A stretch of 64,000 bases of DNA from Scatophagus argus (taxonomy: Eukaryota; Chordata; Actinopteri; Scatophagidae). Both the position numbers and the translations under genes were made by a program. Positions 12,501-26,505 of the stretch are shown in pieces. The number at the start of each line of letters is the position of its first letter. Within the stretch, counting starts at the first letter, position 1. Under the pieces are notes generated by a model. That model made no database searches. It was not told where the DNA came from and worked only from the letters and a program-made list of their open reading frames with translations. The stretch is from positions 14,967,641-15,031,640 of the forward strand of contig NC_058513.1 in the NCBI RefSeq assembly GCF_020382885.2. The letters run 5' to 3'.

Positions 12501-14498
12501 GCATGAAAAACAAAAGGTGACACACAGACTGAAGCTTACGCGTGTGTGTGTGTGTGTATGTGAACAGGCAATGAATGGGATCCCGTTTCACCAAAAACAA
12601 AACAAACATCAACTGTCAGACCACATAACTGTTGACAATGTCGCTTTGTTGTTGCCTACGTGCACATTCTGCCCAGCCAGACGACCAACTCTATTCTGAT
12701 TATCTGTTCATTTCAACCCTGTTTCTCTCTCTCTCACTTCATGGTCCAGCCTTCTCCTCAGGCTATGCAGTGTCTTATCTGGGTGTTTCTGGGGTTTCCA
12801 GATGTGCCAAAAACCACAATTTCATCCTCAGGTCCACCCTGAAATTATCACCAGACAATGACATTGACCATTGTTGTCATTTAGTGGGTTGCATGACCTT
12901 TAAATGTGCATCCTCCACCCCGCATGCCGCCCCCCCCCGGCCCCCACCATATTGACTCACACACCCTTTAAAAACAACATGAGCGCAACAGGCACAAACA
13001 CACCCCTCCTGCAAGACATCCTGTGTCTAAGACCTGCCAGCTCAGTGAATTGTTGAGTCACACCTGAAAACAGAGCTGCCATTTTGCAATAAAAAAAAAA
13101 TCACACAGATAAACATCTAATCTGCAGATGCACACACACACACCAGTGCATGAGGAATTGCGTGAGTAAGGAGCCAGAAGAAGGAAGAAAAGATGGAGCC
13201 AGAGTGGTGTGGTCTCCTTCTCGAGGATACCATGCATATTTTGACTTTGACCGTGACTTTTATTGCTTTTTCCCCTCGAACTGACAGCCAGATGTCAGCC
13301 AGAGTGCGAGTCCACTGTGCATGGCAGCAGGCCTGCAGTTGTCTATCTGGGCTGTGAAAACCTGCGTGTGTGTGTGGAGTGTGTGTCCCTGCGTTACACC
13401 GGAGCAAAAAGTTGGGAAAACCCCAGCAGCATTCCTGTAATTCCTCCCAGCACCACCCCTCAGAGGGAGAAACAGGGCAGGAATGGAAATTTAAAAAGAA
13501 GAAGAAGAGAAAAGCTTGCGGTGTGACATATTCTGTGGTTGAGATTAACCCCCCTCCTCTTCCTCCTCCTCCTCCTCCCCGAAATTTCTCTTCTCATTCT
13601 CCATCCCTTGTCCTCCTCTCCGCTCCTTCCCTCCTTGTGTCTTTTCCTCTCTTGTGCCACGTTGCCCTGCAGAAGCCAGGCGACGCTGCCTCGTCCCGGA
13701 CGAAGCCTGGTAAACACACAGCTCAGCTCCAGACCCGAGACATTCTGTACACTGACGGTCCCTGACTGCTTCCTGTATGTTACTCTGACTTCCACCCTGA
13801 GACACAGCAGCATAGTGCACCTCCTGTGGCTTCTACAGGACTGTCCTGAGTCATTATCACCTCCAAATTCATTAAGGTCATTATAAACCCCTCAGAGTCA
13901 CACACTTAGACTCCTTAAGTTATAATAAATCCTGAAGTATTTTACTTGCAAAATTGAGCATGTGTCTGTGTTTGTGGGTGTGTGTGTGTCCCTTCATGTC
14001 TCCATGACACCTAAACAACATATTCTTTAATTCCTGCGCTTCCCAAACGGCTACTTTGGCATTTTATTGGTCTACGCTCGTCGCCATGACGTGACCAAAC
14101 ATGACAAAATGATGTGCGCGTGTCCGCACTCCGATCGCGGTATGCAAACTGTCTCGGGGCCATGGCCTTGAGAAGCAACACCCTCCACCTCTCCAGGCTC
14201 TGCAGCGGTTTCCAGAAGCCTCTTGAGAGCCCGCTCGGCGCGCACAGGAGCGCCGGGCTGAGCGGCTGCGAGGCTCCCCGTCAGATGTGCAGCAGCCTGG
14301 TGCGACATGGGCACACAACAACAACAACAACAACAAGAGCAGCAGCAGTGAAACGGCGTTGGACTCACCTACGTCGGCGTTGCAGAACGCCTGTTGCGGA
14401 TGCACCGGGGCGCAGCTGCACGCCTCCGCGAGCTCCTCCGGCCGCCACATGACCAGGAGCGCGAGCGTGCAAAGGATGCCGTTAACGGAAAACGGCAT
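4556..14498 (-). CDS. timp2: Tissue inhibitor of metalloproteinases 2
   Basis: Coding exons in transcript order are 14369-14498, 8011-8111, 7802-7910, 5413-5537 and 4556-4753. They total 663 nt, or 220 aa, the same length as human TIMP2. All junctions have GT/AG and keep phase. Residues 1-26 form a signal peptide. The mature protein starts [13 protein letters not shown]; the family uses the N-terminal Cys to chelate the metalloproteinase zinc. All 12 cysteines of the two TIMP domains are present. [12 protein letters not shown] and YQMGCDCK are TIMP2-like, and the acidic tail EFLDGEEP resembles the TIMP2 tail that contacts proMMP2. The product is a secreted inhibitor of matrix metalloproteinases. 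Intron 1 is 6.3 kb and rich in microsatellites. Whether this is the a or b fish paralogue cannot be decided here. Confidence 0.97.
6259..6904 (+). repeat. MITE-like DNA-transposon remnant (TTAGCTTAGC family)
   Basis: This lies in timp2 intron 3. The left end TTAATGGAATAGTTCGGG and the right end (inverted TTAAAGGGACAGTTCACC) are imperfect terminal inverted repeats, and both begin with TTAA. The interior has GGTTAGCTTAGCTTAGCATG and AACAGCTAGTCTGGCTCTGT, hallmarks I remember from a very common fish repeat. It has no coding capacity. The TTAA ends suggest a piggyBac-like target preference, but the family assignment is open. Confidence 0.65.
9514..9542 (+). repeat. (CA)n microsatellite
   Basis: This is an uninterrupted AC/CA run of about 29 bp in timp2 intron 1. 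Similar (CA)n runs lie near 10369-10391 and 10912-10938 in the same intron. Confidence 0.95.
11217..11249 (+). repeat. (CAA)n/(CAC)n microsatellite
   Basis: CAA triplets turn into ACC triplets, in timp2 intron 1. A TTA run follows at about 11336-11356. Confidence 0.9.
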
Positions 14499-14874
14499 TT
14501 TTAGAAACACTTGATGCGATGTTTTTTCTTCCAGCCTCTTCGTCGCTGTTTGCTGCGTAGATGCGTTGCGGTCTGGGTCCAGCGGCAGGCAGCAGCAGCA
14601 GCGTCCCCCCCCGCGTCTGCTCCGCTTTTTTTTTCTTTCTTTCTGTTTTTTTCAAACCAACCGGCGACGTCAACAACAGCGGAAGGTGTGCGCGCTCAGC
14701 TCCGCTGTGAAGGTGAGGCTTCCCTGAGTGCGCTGTGGGCCCCCTGGAGGTGTGCTGGCTGGAGTCGGTAGCTGTCTGTCTTTTCGGGACTGTTTTCGTT
14801 TCCAGGGTCAAGGCGGTTTTATAAAGCTGCCCGTGCGGCTCCTCCTCCTCCTCCTCCCGGCGTTACCGGCCGAA
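14499..14874 (-). promoter_or_regulatory. timp2 5' UTR and promoter region
   Basis: The DNA just upstream of the timp2 start codon is GC- and CpG-rich, with poly-C and CAG-rich tracts near 14590-14620. This is what a CpG-type vertebrate promoter looks like. I cannot place a TATA box or the start of transcription. Confidence 0.5.
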
Positions 14875-14893
14875 CCGACAGGGGGCGCTGCAG
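14875..14893 (+). promoter_or_regulatory. CTCF-like motif upstream of timp2
   Basis: CCGACAGGGGGCGCTGCAG closely fits the CTCF core (CCASYAGRKGGCRS) with its downstream flank. It sits about 380 bp upstream of the timp2 start codon, between the timp2 and sfxn2 units. Confidence 0.45.
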
Positions 14894-14984
14894 CCTCCGT
14901 GTGGAGCAACTGGAGCCGCTGCTGCAGTAGTCCGACTACCAAAAGATGTCTGATAACCGAAATCTCTGTCTTATTTCTCAAAAT

Positions 14985-15705
14985 CAGTGGTGTACAAGTA
15001 CAGCACATGAGTAAATGTACTTCGTTACTTCGTTATTTATACTTTAGGCTATTCCCAGCTCTTCTGCACTACACCTCAGAGGTACATGATGTTATGATCT
15101 CATATTTTTTTGCTGCACTACATTTGTCCGATAGCTGGAGTCAGTGGTTAATCCATAGATTAGTCTGCTCATTTAAAAAAATAATTATGAGATCATAAAA
15201 TATACAAAACATTAAAGATTTTTGAGTCGTCTCCCTGTGTAATGAAAAAGCAGAAAGATTTCATCAAACCAGTTTAATTTAAATACCTCTTCAAGGTCCA
15301 AAGATGTACAAAAAGGCTTGATATTTAATAAAAGTAAAGATTAGGGGAAAATCTTGTTGCTTTCTTCAGTCTTTAATCGTCTCAGATTCATCTGGTGACC
15401 ATCTGGAGGGTCCAACCCCTAAACTGGGAACCACTGTAACCCACCACACTGCATGTAAAGTATTTAAAACCAGCTCCACGTCAACCAGCTATACATCACT
15501 AAAATGTTTTCACACGTCGGTGCATCAGTATCAACAATTTCATCATGTCATTCATACATAAGGAATCAGTCAGAGAGGCCACTTCTCAGCAGAACTTGTG
15601 CTTTAACTTTTGATACGTTAAGTACATTTGGCTGATTGTAATTGTGTATTTTTACTTTGGCATAATTTTACTTAAGTATTTGAGTAGTCTGTCCTCTGCC
15701 GTCTG
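14985..15705 (+). repeat. CAGTGGTG-ended DNA-transposon-like repeat
   Basis: The left end CAGTGGTGTACAAGTA leads into GAGTAAATGTACTTCG. The right end carries TTTTACTTAAGTATTTGAGT and then a degraded terminal repeat. I remember this design (CAGTGGTG...GAGTAAATGTACTT) as a very abundant non-autonomous element in fish, probably hAT-like. It has no coding capacity and the interior is diverged. Confidence 0.6.
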
Positions 15706-15823
15706 TCTTCTCCACCAAGTTAACAGAAGTTTAATCAACCTTAACACCTTAAACACTCACTCCCTCACACAGGGATTAAAAAAGCAGCACCACGGGTTAC
15801 AGTATTTCAAATATTTGTGCGGT

Positions 15824-15829
15824 TTTATT
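15824..15829 (-). other. Candidate poly(A) signal of sfxn2
   Basis: This is AATAAA on the minus strand, about 710 bp past the sfxn2 stop codon. It is the best match before the repeat at 14985-15705. Confidence 0.45.
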
Positions 15830-16539
15830 CCAGCTTACACTGAGGAGAGCGACACAAGCCTTGAGTTCACGCATTGAAATGTTCAAACGGGAATCCCTTC
15901 AGAAAAATCATGCAAACAAGTCGGACCACATGTTCCTCCGCTCGGGCAGGAGAGGGCAGCATCCTCCATCTTTATCTCACAACGTCCACACCGCAACTGA
16001 GTGGCTGTTGCAGAGTTAACCCATGCATAGGAGTACCTTTCCGGTTTCACAGTAAATCCAACACTGGTTTGAAAAACAAAAAGAAGAGAAAATCCAGCAG
16101 TGAAGGAAGAAGGCACAGACCGTAAGGAAGTTTGGCAGACGATGTTTTACGAGTGTTTTCCGACACTGAGACACCAACAAACAGCCGGCGAAAAACAACT
16201 ACAGACGAGCCGCACCGTGAAGGACAAACTAACATGACTTTTAATCTGGCAAAGTGATGCGCTGTTCCTGAGGTGAGATCGTTTGGTTTCTCAACAGGAG
16301 TACATGGTGCCCCCTGAATCTGTTTAATGCCAGAAAACAGGAATAAACTGGAACCAAAGAAGAAGAATTAAGATTTAAAAAGAGAGACATGATAGATCAA
16401 ATCACAAAGTTCTCATTTCGTTCCCATGCTTTCGATGAGAGCATTTCATTATGACTAATAATTAGAAAACGGACACAAATGGTGTGAGGACACCTGTCTT
16501 CGGTGTTGTGTGTCGAACAGGTAATCGCCCCCCTCGGCC

Positions 16540-19500
16540 TCAGAGGCCTTTGTTGAAGTAGACATGTTGTATGGCGTCTCCATACTGAGACACGATGGAG
16601 TCTCTCAGCTCGGGCTCCAGCTTGGACACGGCCATGGAGCTGAAACGGAGACAGAAGAAGAGAAAGGGAAGGAGAGAAATGTGGTCAGAACGCACTTTGT
16701 TTGAATAAACAAGCGAATGCTGGTTTGTTTGCTCACGCAGAACACTTGAGACTAAACAAACTGTGGGAAACATCACTAATGAGTTGGCGAGAAGTTGGGG
16801 GTTTACCAAATCTACCAGGATAGTTGGGAAAATAACTTGCAACATGTTTCGATCGAGAACATTTTCTACAACAGCACTTTTGCCTGTAGCAGAGTTGCAC
16901 CGTGGCTAATGTAGGCAACCAGATTTACACAAGGAACAAGAATAATTTGCAAGCCGAGTTAACTAACCAACTACTTTACATGAATAAGGTAGCGGGTAAA
17001 AGTACACAAACACGTTTTCTTACCATCTCTGAGGGAACAGGGAGCAGGCAGCAGGCACCATGAAGATCAAACTTTATAAAAGGAAAGAAGAAAAGTTAGT
17101 TTTGTTCACAGTGAAACCCCCCTGAAAACATCCGCATCCCCCGGCGACTCTCTCGACTTACAACACTCCCGCCATCATCACTTGAATTGGTCCGTGGAGA
17201 TACGTGACTCTCTGTGAAGAGGCAGACAAAAGTGTGAGCTCGGATGCACACTCTCACGTTGGGGACTTTGACGAAGGAAAAGGTCTGACCTGCATGAACT
17301 TATATTTCTCCAGCCTCTGCATGATGATTGGGAGGATGACTGACGGGAAGAGAAGAAAAGAGTCAAGAGAAGAAGAGGACGACCCGAGGAACTCAATCTA
17401 ATATTTACATACTCATTCCCGGTGCGGCCATGGTGATCCGAGAGATGACCACCTGAGAGATGCCTTTTACTGCAGCTTTCTGCACGACCGACAAAGCAAA
17501 ACAATTCATGAGGAGAAGGAAAACATTTTAAAAAAAACAACAAAAAACCATCCTAAAGCGTGTTCAGAGCGCTGACCTTGGAGTGGCCCAGCTTGTTGCC
17601 GTTTTCATCCGTCACAGCAATGCCGTTCAGGACTTCCCTGAAGAAACAGAACGCCAAACATTACAGTTTACTCATCACCCGCCCTCACAGCTGCAACGTA
17701 CGTCAGGAGTAAAGTAAAGCTTCAGAAAATAAATTTAAATAAGATTAAAGGTGACAACATGTACGATTTTAAAAATCTACTGTATTAATCGTGTCATTTT
17801 GCTAACCATTTCCTCTGTTTAAAAGGTCCAACGTGCTCTGTTGAGCTGGATGATGAGATTACACTCGATGGATGGTGGATAACAGCAGCCTGTGGCGTAC
17901 AAGCTGGCTGGGTTTTTGGCTGCCATGATGGCTCCCAGTTACCTGTGATCCTACTAGCCCGTCAAGCTGCTGCAATTCACCCAGAATAATCTCATCACGC
18001 GGCTGAACAAAGCGGGCTGGAAGTTAGGGAGAATCGCCAGACACGTTAGGATTCATCCTCTGGGAACCATGAATGGCGTCCCCGGTGCCGTACCACAAGA
18101 TGGCGGTGGGGCTCCATGACTACTGCCCTGAAAAGCAATTTTTAACCAGCATCTACTCCGCATGAAACACTGACTTGCTAACAAACATCTGACACATATT
18201 TTAAGATCAGCAAGTCTTCAAGGGTTTAACACTCGGATTTGGGAGCAGAAGCATCACCTCCACATGCATTCATTAGGAGTTGGTGCACACAGTAACACAG
18301 CAGGACTCACTGTTGCCTCATCATGGGAATGTTCACACAGTTGGCTGCTGCCACCGCTGCAAAAGGGACCCAGCGAGCCAGGAGAGGAGGAGCTTTCTGC
18401 AGGAGGGACGTGAAGACAGAAAAAGCCCAGTTTTTCTCTCTGACTAAAATTGGAATAAATCAACAGCCCACCACTTAAATTGAAAACACTCAAACAAAGC
18501 CTACTGTTGCTCTCAAATAGATGCAACGTACCTCAGAAATGTCCTTTAGTAATCGTACTTAGTTACTTTCCACTGTTCAGTAGTTTGTAGTCCTGGATAC
18601 CAAACTGTATGCAAAGGACATCAGTGTCTGAGGTTGTAGCCTCTTTAAAATGGTTTGACGAATGCAAACTTAAATTCAAGGTCCACTTCCTGTGAACCAC
18701 GTCTCCTGGTCTTCATCAGTGGCCAGAGTTCAGAGGAGTTCTGAATTACCTGATGTGAATCATGAGATTATCACACACACTACGACCATTGTTCACTATA
18801 AAAATCTACCAGTAGATTGTAAGGCCAGAAGAAGAAGACGGCGACTGCATGATGCGGCTGAAAGAGTCGCTATTACGGTCCGCAGTTCATTTGGTCTCTC
18901 AGCGCTGTACAAGCTACCGTCTGTGTGTGTGTGTGTGTGTTTGCACCTTTGTGTAGAGGTTGAGTCCGACTGCCGTTGCTAACGCCGTGCTGGTTGCTGT
19001 GACGTAGGCGACTCCAATCTGCCTGAGAGAGAGTGAGTGACAGAACAAAAGCCTTTTTCAGAGACAGAATATGAAAGACTGCTGCTTTTTGTCATTCAGA
19101 CAGAAGAGACTTTTCCCAAAATGTGGCAGAAGAGCAGCGATTTGAAAAGTTTAATCATATGAAGCAAGAAGAGTGTTTTTGTTCTCTCTCAGGCTGCACT
19201 AGTGAGGGATTTAAAACCTCATTTTGCATTAAATAACGGCACTCAACTCTGACACTCTTCTTTGCTCATGTGCTGGATATATTAGCAATTACATTTCTGC
19301 AGTTAGCATGAACAAAAATCAAAATTATACAGAGAGAGACAAAATATTTTGTGGTTTATCAAACAGACGTGAGGTGCAGGCGAGAGACACAACACGGCAG
19401 GATTATGGACGTCCACTGAAAGCTTTAAAGTACGGTACATTCTTACTTGGGAGTGATGGGGGAGGCAGCGTTACGGTTTGTGTAGTTGACCAGAGCGTTG

Positions 19501-20403
19501 AAAGACTGATTCACCCACTGCCAGAACACCACAGCAGGAACTGTCCTAGAAACAGACGGTTATGAAACCTCTAAAGCTTCCTATGTGGACGTGTAGGATG
19601 TGGTCAAACGCAGCTCTTTCCGTTTTGCTCTTCGGTACCTGTAGAACTGCAGCATGAAGCCTGTGATGGCCATTCCTCCGGGGACCTGGAAGGACATGCG
19701 GCCGAAGAGGTTCATGCGATCTCCTGTGTCTGTGTGGAAGGCCGAGTCGTACAGCTTCTTGGCGTAGTGGAGCTGCTCCACTGTGGTGCCGGGAGGGACG
19801 GATCCCGCCCTGCAGAGCGCCAAATACACACATATTGAACACACAGCCGCTCGTCTGCAGACCATCAGCTTCATGCAGAAAGATTCTTGTACAGGAAGAC
19901 GTTTGGCGAATTGTTCATGCCGAAACGTGCAGATGTTAAAATGTACCCCAGGGTATGAGGCAAAAAAGGGGAAAAACCCTCCCAAATATAGATTCTCCTC
20001 TTCTGTACACTTGATCAAAACTCATTTAATCTTTAGAAAAAATTTAAAGAGACTCCAGAGTCAGGCTACAGTTCATAACATATGCACAAAGGATGACACT
20101 GACAGAAATGATTACTTACTGATACATGTATTATGTTTTAGCTGGTGAAACGTTGACTTAAACTGTCAACAATTACATGAGACAGTTACAGTCTCCGTGG
20201 AAAGCTTTTTATTTTTAACATTAATTTTTTTAATGTCCATCTTCTCACCGGCAGCTTTCCACTAAAGCTTTGGCCTCATCCAGGCGTGCGTCCGGTAGGA
20301 GTGCCGTTCGACAGTCTGTGATGTTGAAGAAGTGCTTCAGGCGGCCCATGAATGTAGACTGATCCCATCGTGGTGCGTCAATGTCGAATGAGTTCAAAGC
20401 CAT
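16540..20403 (-). CDS. sfxn2: Sideroflexin 2, mitochondrial inner-membrane carrier
   Basis: Coding exons in transcript order are 20249-20403, 19639-19809, 19447-19545, 18947-19022, 18311-18396, 17577-17637, 17413-17479, 17290-17339, 17162-17211, 17024-17071 and 16540-16639. The sum is 963 nt, or 320 aa, against 322 recalled for human SFXN2. All junctions are GT/AG. The protein starts [20 protein letters not shown] and ends [28 protein letters not shown] and [20 protein letters not shown] match SFXN2 better than SFXN1 or SFXN3. It is a multi-pass inner-membrane protein of the sideroflexin family, whose members carry serine and other amino acids; SFXN2 is linked to mitochondrial iron and haem handling. 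One oddity is HTDTG where the family usually has HPDTG. An acceptor at 20478/20479 shows that the first coding exon begins in the 5' UTR. Confidence 0.96.
18515..18575 (+). repeat. Terminal fragment of the CAGTGGTG-type repeat
   Basis: CGTACTTAGTTACTTTCCACTG in sfxn2 intron 4 matches the end of the element at 14985-15705. Only about 60 bp is recognisable. Confidence 0.45.
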
Positions 20404-20727
20404 TTTGTTTTTTGTTGCTTAATGCATTAAAAAGAGTTCAAGTCTGCCCAAAGGTGACTCAGCAGCTGCAGTGGAAATCTGCAGAAAACAGGGGGATAAT
20501 CATGTAATTAAATGGGATGTTACAAAATAAAGGAATGACAAGAAACTGATCCAGCTGTAAAACATAAACGGATCGTGTTTCTTGTCAGTTCAACGCAACC
20601 TTGTTCATGTTTGCTCTCAGGGCATCCAGACCTGGTTTGAACTGACGATGTAACATTAACAGATTTTTAGTTCAGTGGGTCAGGGAAGGCACTTCGGCTT
20701 TACCTTTAAACTCCCATTTCCACAGTC

Positions 20728-20752
20728 GTGTGTGTGTGTGTGTGTGTGTGTG
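20728..20752 (+). repeat. (GT)n microsatellite
   Basis: An uninterrupted TG run lies in the sfxn2 5' non-coding intron. Confidence 0.95.
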
Positions 20753-21924
20753 TTTTATATTATCGTAGACTGAGTATCTTTGGGGTTTTTGACTTTGATC
20801 AGACAAAACAAGACACATGAATTTGTCATCCTGGGCCTTTGGGTGCTTTTGTTAAACTAACCACATTTTAGACCTCAAAAATTGGCAAATATTTTGACGA
20901 TTCACCATTTTAGCCATTGCTCAAGGAAAAATATCAATTAATACCGGCTTCCAGCTTTGTCATATATGATTTGTCAATTAAGACTATACCAACGAATTAA
21001 GCAATAATGAAAATTAGAAGCTGTGGGAAGCGTTGTTCTTTGTACCACACACAGTTTGACTTCTTCAGCTCCAGCTGTTTGCCAGTGTGTGCCCTTGGGT
21101 CCAAACCCAACACAGCCCTTAAACAAACACAAATGCTCGTTCTTCCCTAAAAAAGGCACAGGGGCCAAACTTCCTCGAGAAAATCATTGACCACATCCTG
21201 GTAAATGGTTCCACGGGTTGTCATTTGGGGTTTTTGCAGCTTCAGCATTCTGCTTATATTACCCGACCAGAGGAACCAGAACCTGCTGACTCCAGCCCAA
21301 GATATCCAAGCATGCCGCTGTGCATATTCATCATTACATTACTAATTATTTCCTGTAGGTAATCTGTGAAATCTCACAACAGAAACTTGCCCTGTGTGGT
21401 TTCTGATCTGTTGTAAATAAAGGGCAGCAGCATATCAGTGCTCTTTGAGGGCTCAGTCTGGCTGTAACCGGATTGCTGCTGAAGCTGTTTGTTTAGAAAG
21501 TAGGGTGAAGGCCTGCAGAACCTTCTGGGAACACTAAACATGAGCCTCAGATCAACGTAACCATACATAACATGACATATCAATAAAGATAAACACTGGA
21601 ACTGAATTCATAGGATGAAACCGTAGTTCCCTGAGGGGAAACTAAGTCTTTAAAGCAGTAATGTAAAGATATACTAAATGTAATAATGGGACAGACAGCA
21701 AGAAAGTCAGTTATTGGTGGCAGCAACTGTTCTGTCACAAGGAAGCCATGTCCTAAAGCACGCCCAGCTTCATCATCTATTTTACTCTAAATGGAACCAT
21801 AATTTATCAAATGAACATGATGCAGACTCAGAACTAGCAACTGACACCAGAAACGCAAGAGGGAAATGTTTACTGAAATAATAAATCAAGTGAGAAGTAG
21901 GGTCACTTTCACATAGAAAATACA

Positions 21925-21985
21925 GATGGACTTCCTTTTGGAGCCAGTGGAGTCTCCCCCTGCTGGCCATTAGAAAGAATCCACG
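21925..21985 (+). repeat. Fish repeat fragment with CTCF-like core
   Basis: The fragment GAGCCAGTGGAGTCTCCCCC followed by TGCTGGCCATTAG resembles a dispersed fish repeat that I remember. It contains CTCCCCCTGCTGGCCA (21953-21968), the reverse complement of a good CTCF core. It lies in the sfxn2 5' non-coding intron. The family is uncertain. Confidence 0.35.
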
Positions 21986-22671
21986 CTTTGTTTCAGGCAA
22001 AATTGCCAAAAAAATTCTCTTTCTCCCACTTCATAAATGTGAGAATTTTCTGTTTTTCTTAGACCTATAGGAACTACTACAAGTTTCAAGAAACTGTGAA
22101 TGAAAAGTAAAAAAAAACTAATCAAGCATTTCAACACATCTGTTGGACAAAACAAATAAATTCACCAAGTCAGTTTGGATTGTGGACAACTGCAATGCAC
22201 ATATTGTAACAATGTGTCATGTTAGATAAGATCAATAGTTAGTCTAATTCTATTGTACTGAAATTTGTGTTTCTGTAAGTAGCTTTGCATAAAGCGTCTG
22301 CTAAATTAAGTCTAATGTAATGTAGTCACAGTCCAACAGGCAGGAGAGTGTATTGGTTTTAACAGATATGAACAAGGCTAGCTGGTTGCTAGCTGGTTGC
22401 TGCATGAGACTTGTTAGGCTGACACAAAGTGGAGGCAGCAGTAGGAACTCTACCAGAGGCTTGACAAACTGGATATGCAGGCCACAGAACAGCTAGCATC
22501 TGAATACATCTGGATAACCACAACCTAATCACTTAACACAGGAGAAACGGCAGTTCTAAGCTTGCACAACATGTGTACATACACAGGCTGTTACACGGTA
22601 TATACACGGTTCCTCTAACAAGGACATAAACTGGATGTGAGGCCAGATTTGGGTCATGTGTTCAAGCTTAC

Positions 22672-22930
22672 CGACCAAACTGCTGTGAAAAGAGTTGAGA
22701 CAGATTTCAGTCGGAGCTCAGAGTGATGCAACTCATTACTCGAGTTACCAGCTGAGTCTGACTTCTGCGTGTGGCACAGAAAAGGGACATCGAGCCGAAT
22801 AATCGACACAAAGGTTGCAATCAGTGGTGGCGAATACAGAACACGTACCTTTGCGAAATTCTTCAACCGCCCTGCAGAGAAACCTGACAGGTAATCAAAT
22901 GTGCTCGTGTGGCATAGTGGAGACGTGTGC
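22672..22930 (-). other. Candidate non-coding first exon of sfxn2
   Basis: On the minus strand GGTCG is followed by the strong donor GTAAGCTT, putting an exon edge at 22672. It would join the acceptor before 20478 in the 5' UTR. The upstream end is a guess. The arrangement needs a 2.2-kb intron and no coding sequence. Confidence 0.4.
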
Positions 22931-23400
22931 ACGTGGCATGCCGTCCTCCAATCAGCAATCAGCAGCTCCCTACGTAAAAACCGGCGAAAACCAAACTAGA
23001 GGTTTTGCTAATGTTACTAAAATGAAAACAAAGCAGAGGCGCGGTCAAGATGTTTTCTGAATTTGACAACGACTGAGTTTGCTAACTTGACTGTTATGCT
23101 AACTAACTAGCTTGCTAATTAACTTATTATGACGCGTTTGTTTTGCTTCTTTGGGAGAAATGAGACAAACCTTGTGTGCCCTAACTTACTATAGCGTCTC
23201 TGGGCAATGACCGTCCACAAAATGAAACACAGAATTATGCTTTATAAGCTGACATTTGAAGCATTTAGCAGGCTGCTAACTAAACCGAACTCATCCTCCA
23301 TACTTGGAGGGGTTGTGCCCGAGTTTTGTGCGTAACTGTGCGTCTGACGTCACCCCCCTTAGTAACCCTCAGCGGCGTCTCCAGGAGAGAAGGCAACAAG
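22931..23400. promoter_or_regulatory. Bidirectional sfxn2/arl3 promoter region
   Basis: Two head-to-head genes start on either side. The human pair SFXN2/ARL3 is also adjacent and divergent. A perfect CRE palindrome TGACGTCA lies at 23345-23352, about 50 bp upstream of the arl3 ATG. The arl3 transcription start must lie within this stretch, because the first coding exon carries only the ATG. Confidence 0.55.
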
Positions 23401-25466
<2,066 letters not shown>

Positions 25467-26505
25467 TTTCGCTTCTAGTCTTCTACTACTCAGGAGGAAC
25501 AACAAGAGCAGCAGCAGCAGCAGCACCACCACACATACACTGACACACACTGCACCCTCCTGAGCCTTAGTACGATGGGATATACCTGTGAATGTATACA
25601 CACTACTAATCCAACATGGACTTGGAGTTTTTAACGCCCCCGCATTCTCGTATCACTGATGTTTACTAATCTCAACACATCTTCCTACGTTGGGCTCTAC
25701 AGAGAGCTGGGACTTCAAAGGGAACTCATGCCAGGAAATCAACCCCCCTCCACCCAGACTACCCACGTCACCATCGCTGTCCCAGCCAATCCCTGCCACC
25801 ACCCACGGCCTGTCAAAACCTCAAGCATTCCTGTTAAACTGCTGTCCTTTATTGGAATTCCAGCATGTTCTTTTAAACTCCTTTTCACACCTCTTTTTTC
25901 CCTCCCATCATTTCATTCTTACAGGTTGAAATGTGTTGTTGTTGTTGTTGTTGTTGGGTTTTTGTTTTTTTTTTTAAATCATTCCAAGATCGCTGTAAGC
26001 GCTTTTCCTGCTCTGTTTGAAGTGAGGTATATTTTTGTAATTGTTTTATTTATGGTGAAGTAGAGTGTAGAGTGCTTTCCAACAACGACTGGTGTGGCGT
26101 GTGCGATTTCAAGGATGTTGGAGAAACGGTCCAACTCTCCCCACTAAATAATACTGTACATGTTAATATGTATAAAACAAAAGATGACGCTAAATTGTGA
26201 AGAGGAACTACGTTTCTGGATCAAATGTAAATAGCTCGACTCTGTGTTCATATGTTATATTATGCACATGTTATAGAGTATAAGTCGCGCTGCTGTACTT
26301 TGTAGTCTATAATGTTTGCATATCTAATATTTGCTGGCAGATTTTTAACACAGGTATACGTACTGTACGTCCCAATGCATTTCTTTGTGCTCTTTGGTTT
26401 AGTAAAGGAGTTCACCCTTTTGGCATTTCCTTTTGATATTCTTGAATGTAATCTGTCCAGAACTGAAGGTACTGTATGTGAATAAAAAAAAAGATGAGAA
26501 AAATC
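25467..26505 (+). other. arl3 3' UTR with poly(A) signal
   Basis: This is non-coding sequence after the arl3 stop codon, ending at AATAAA at 26483-26488 followed by an A run. It contains a (TTG)n run at 25934-25957. The 3' end is inferred from the signal only. Confidence 0.6.

Noticed and set aside
12174-13886. Clustered open frames in timp2 intron 1, considered as a nested gene like human CEP295NL
   Set aside because: They are low-complexity or TC-rich frames, overlapping on both strands, and nothing is recognisable.
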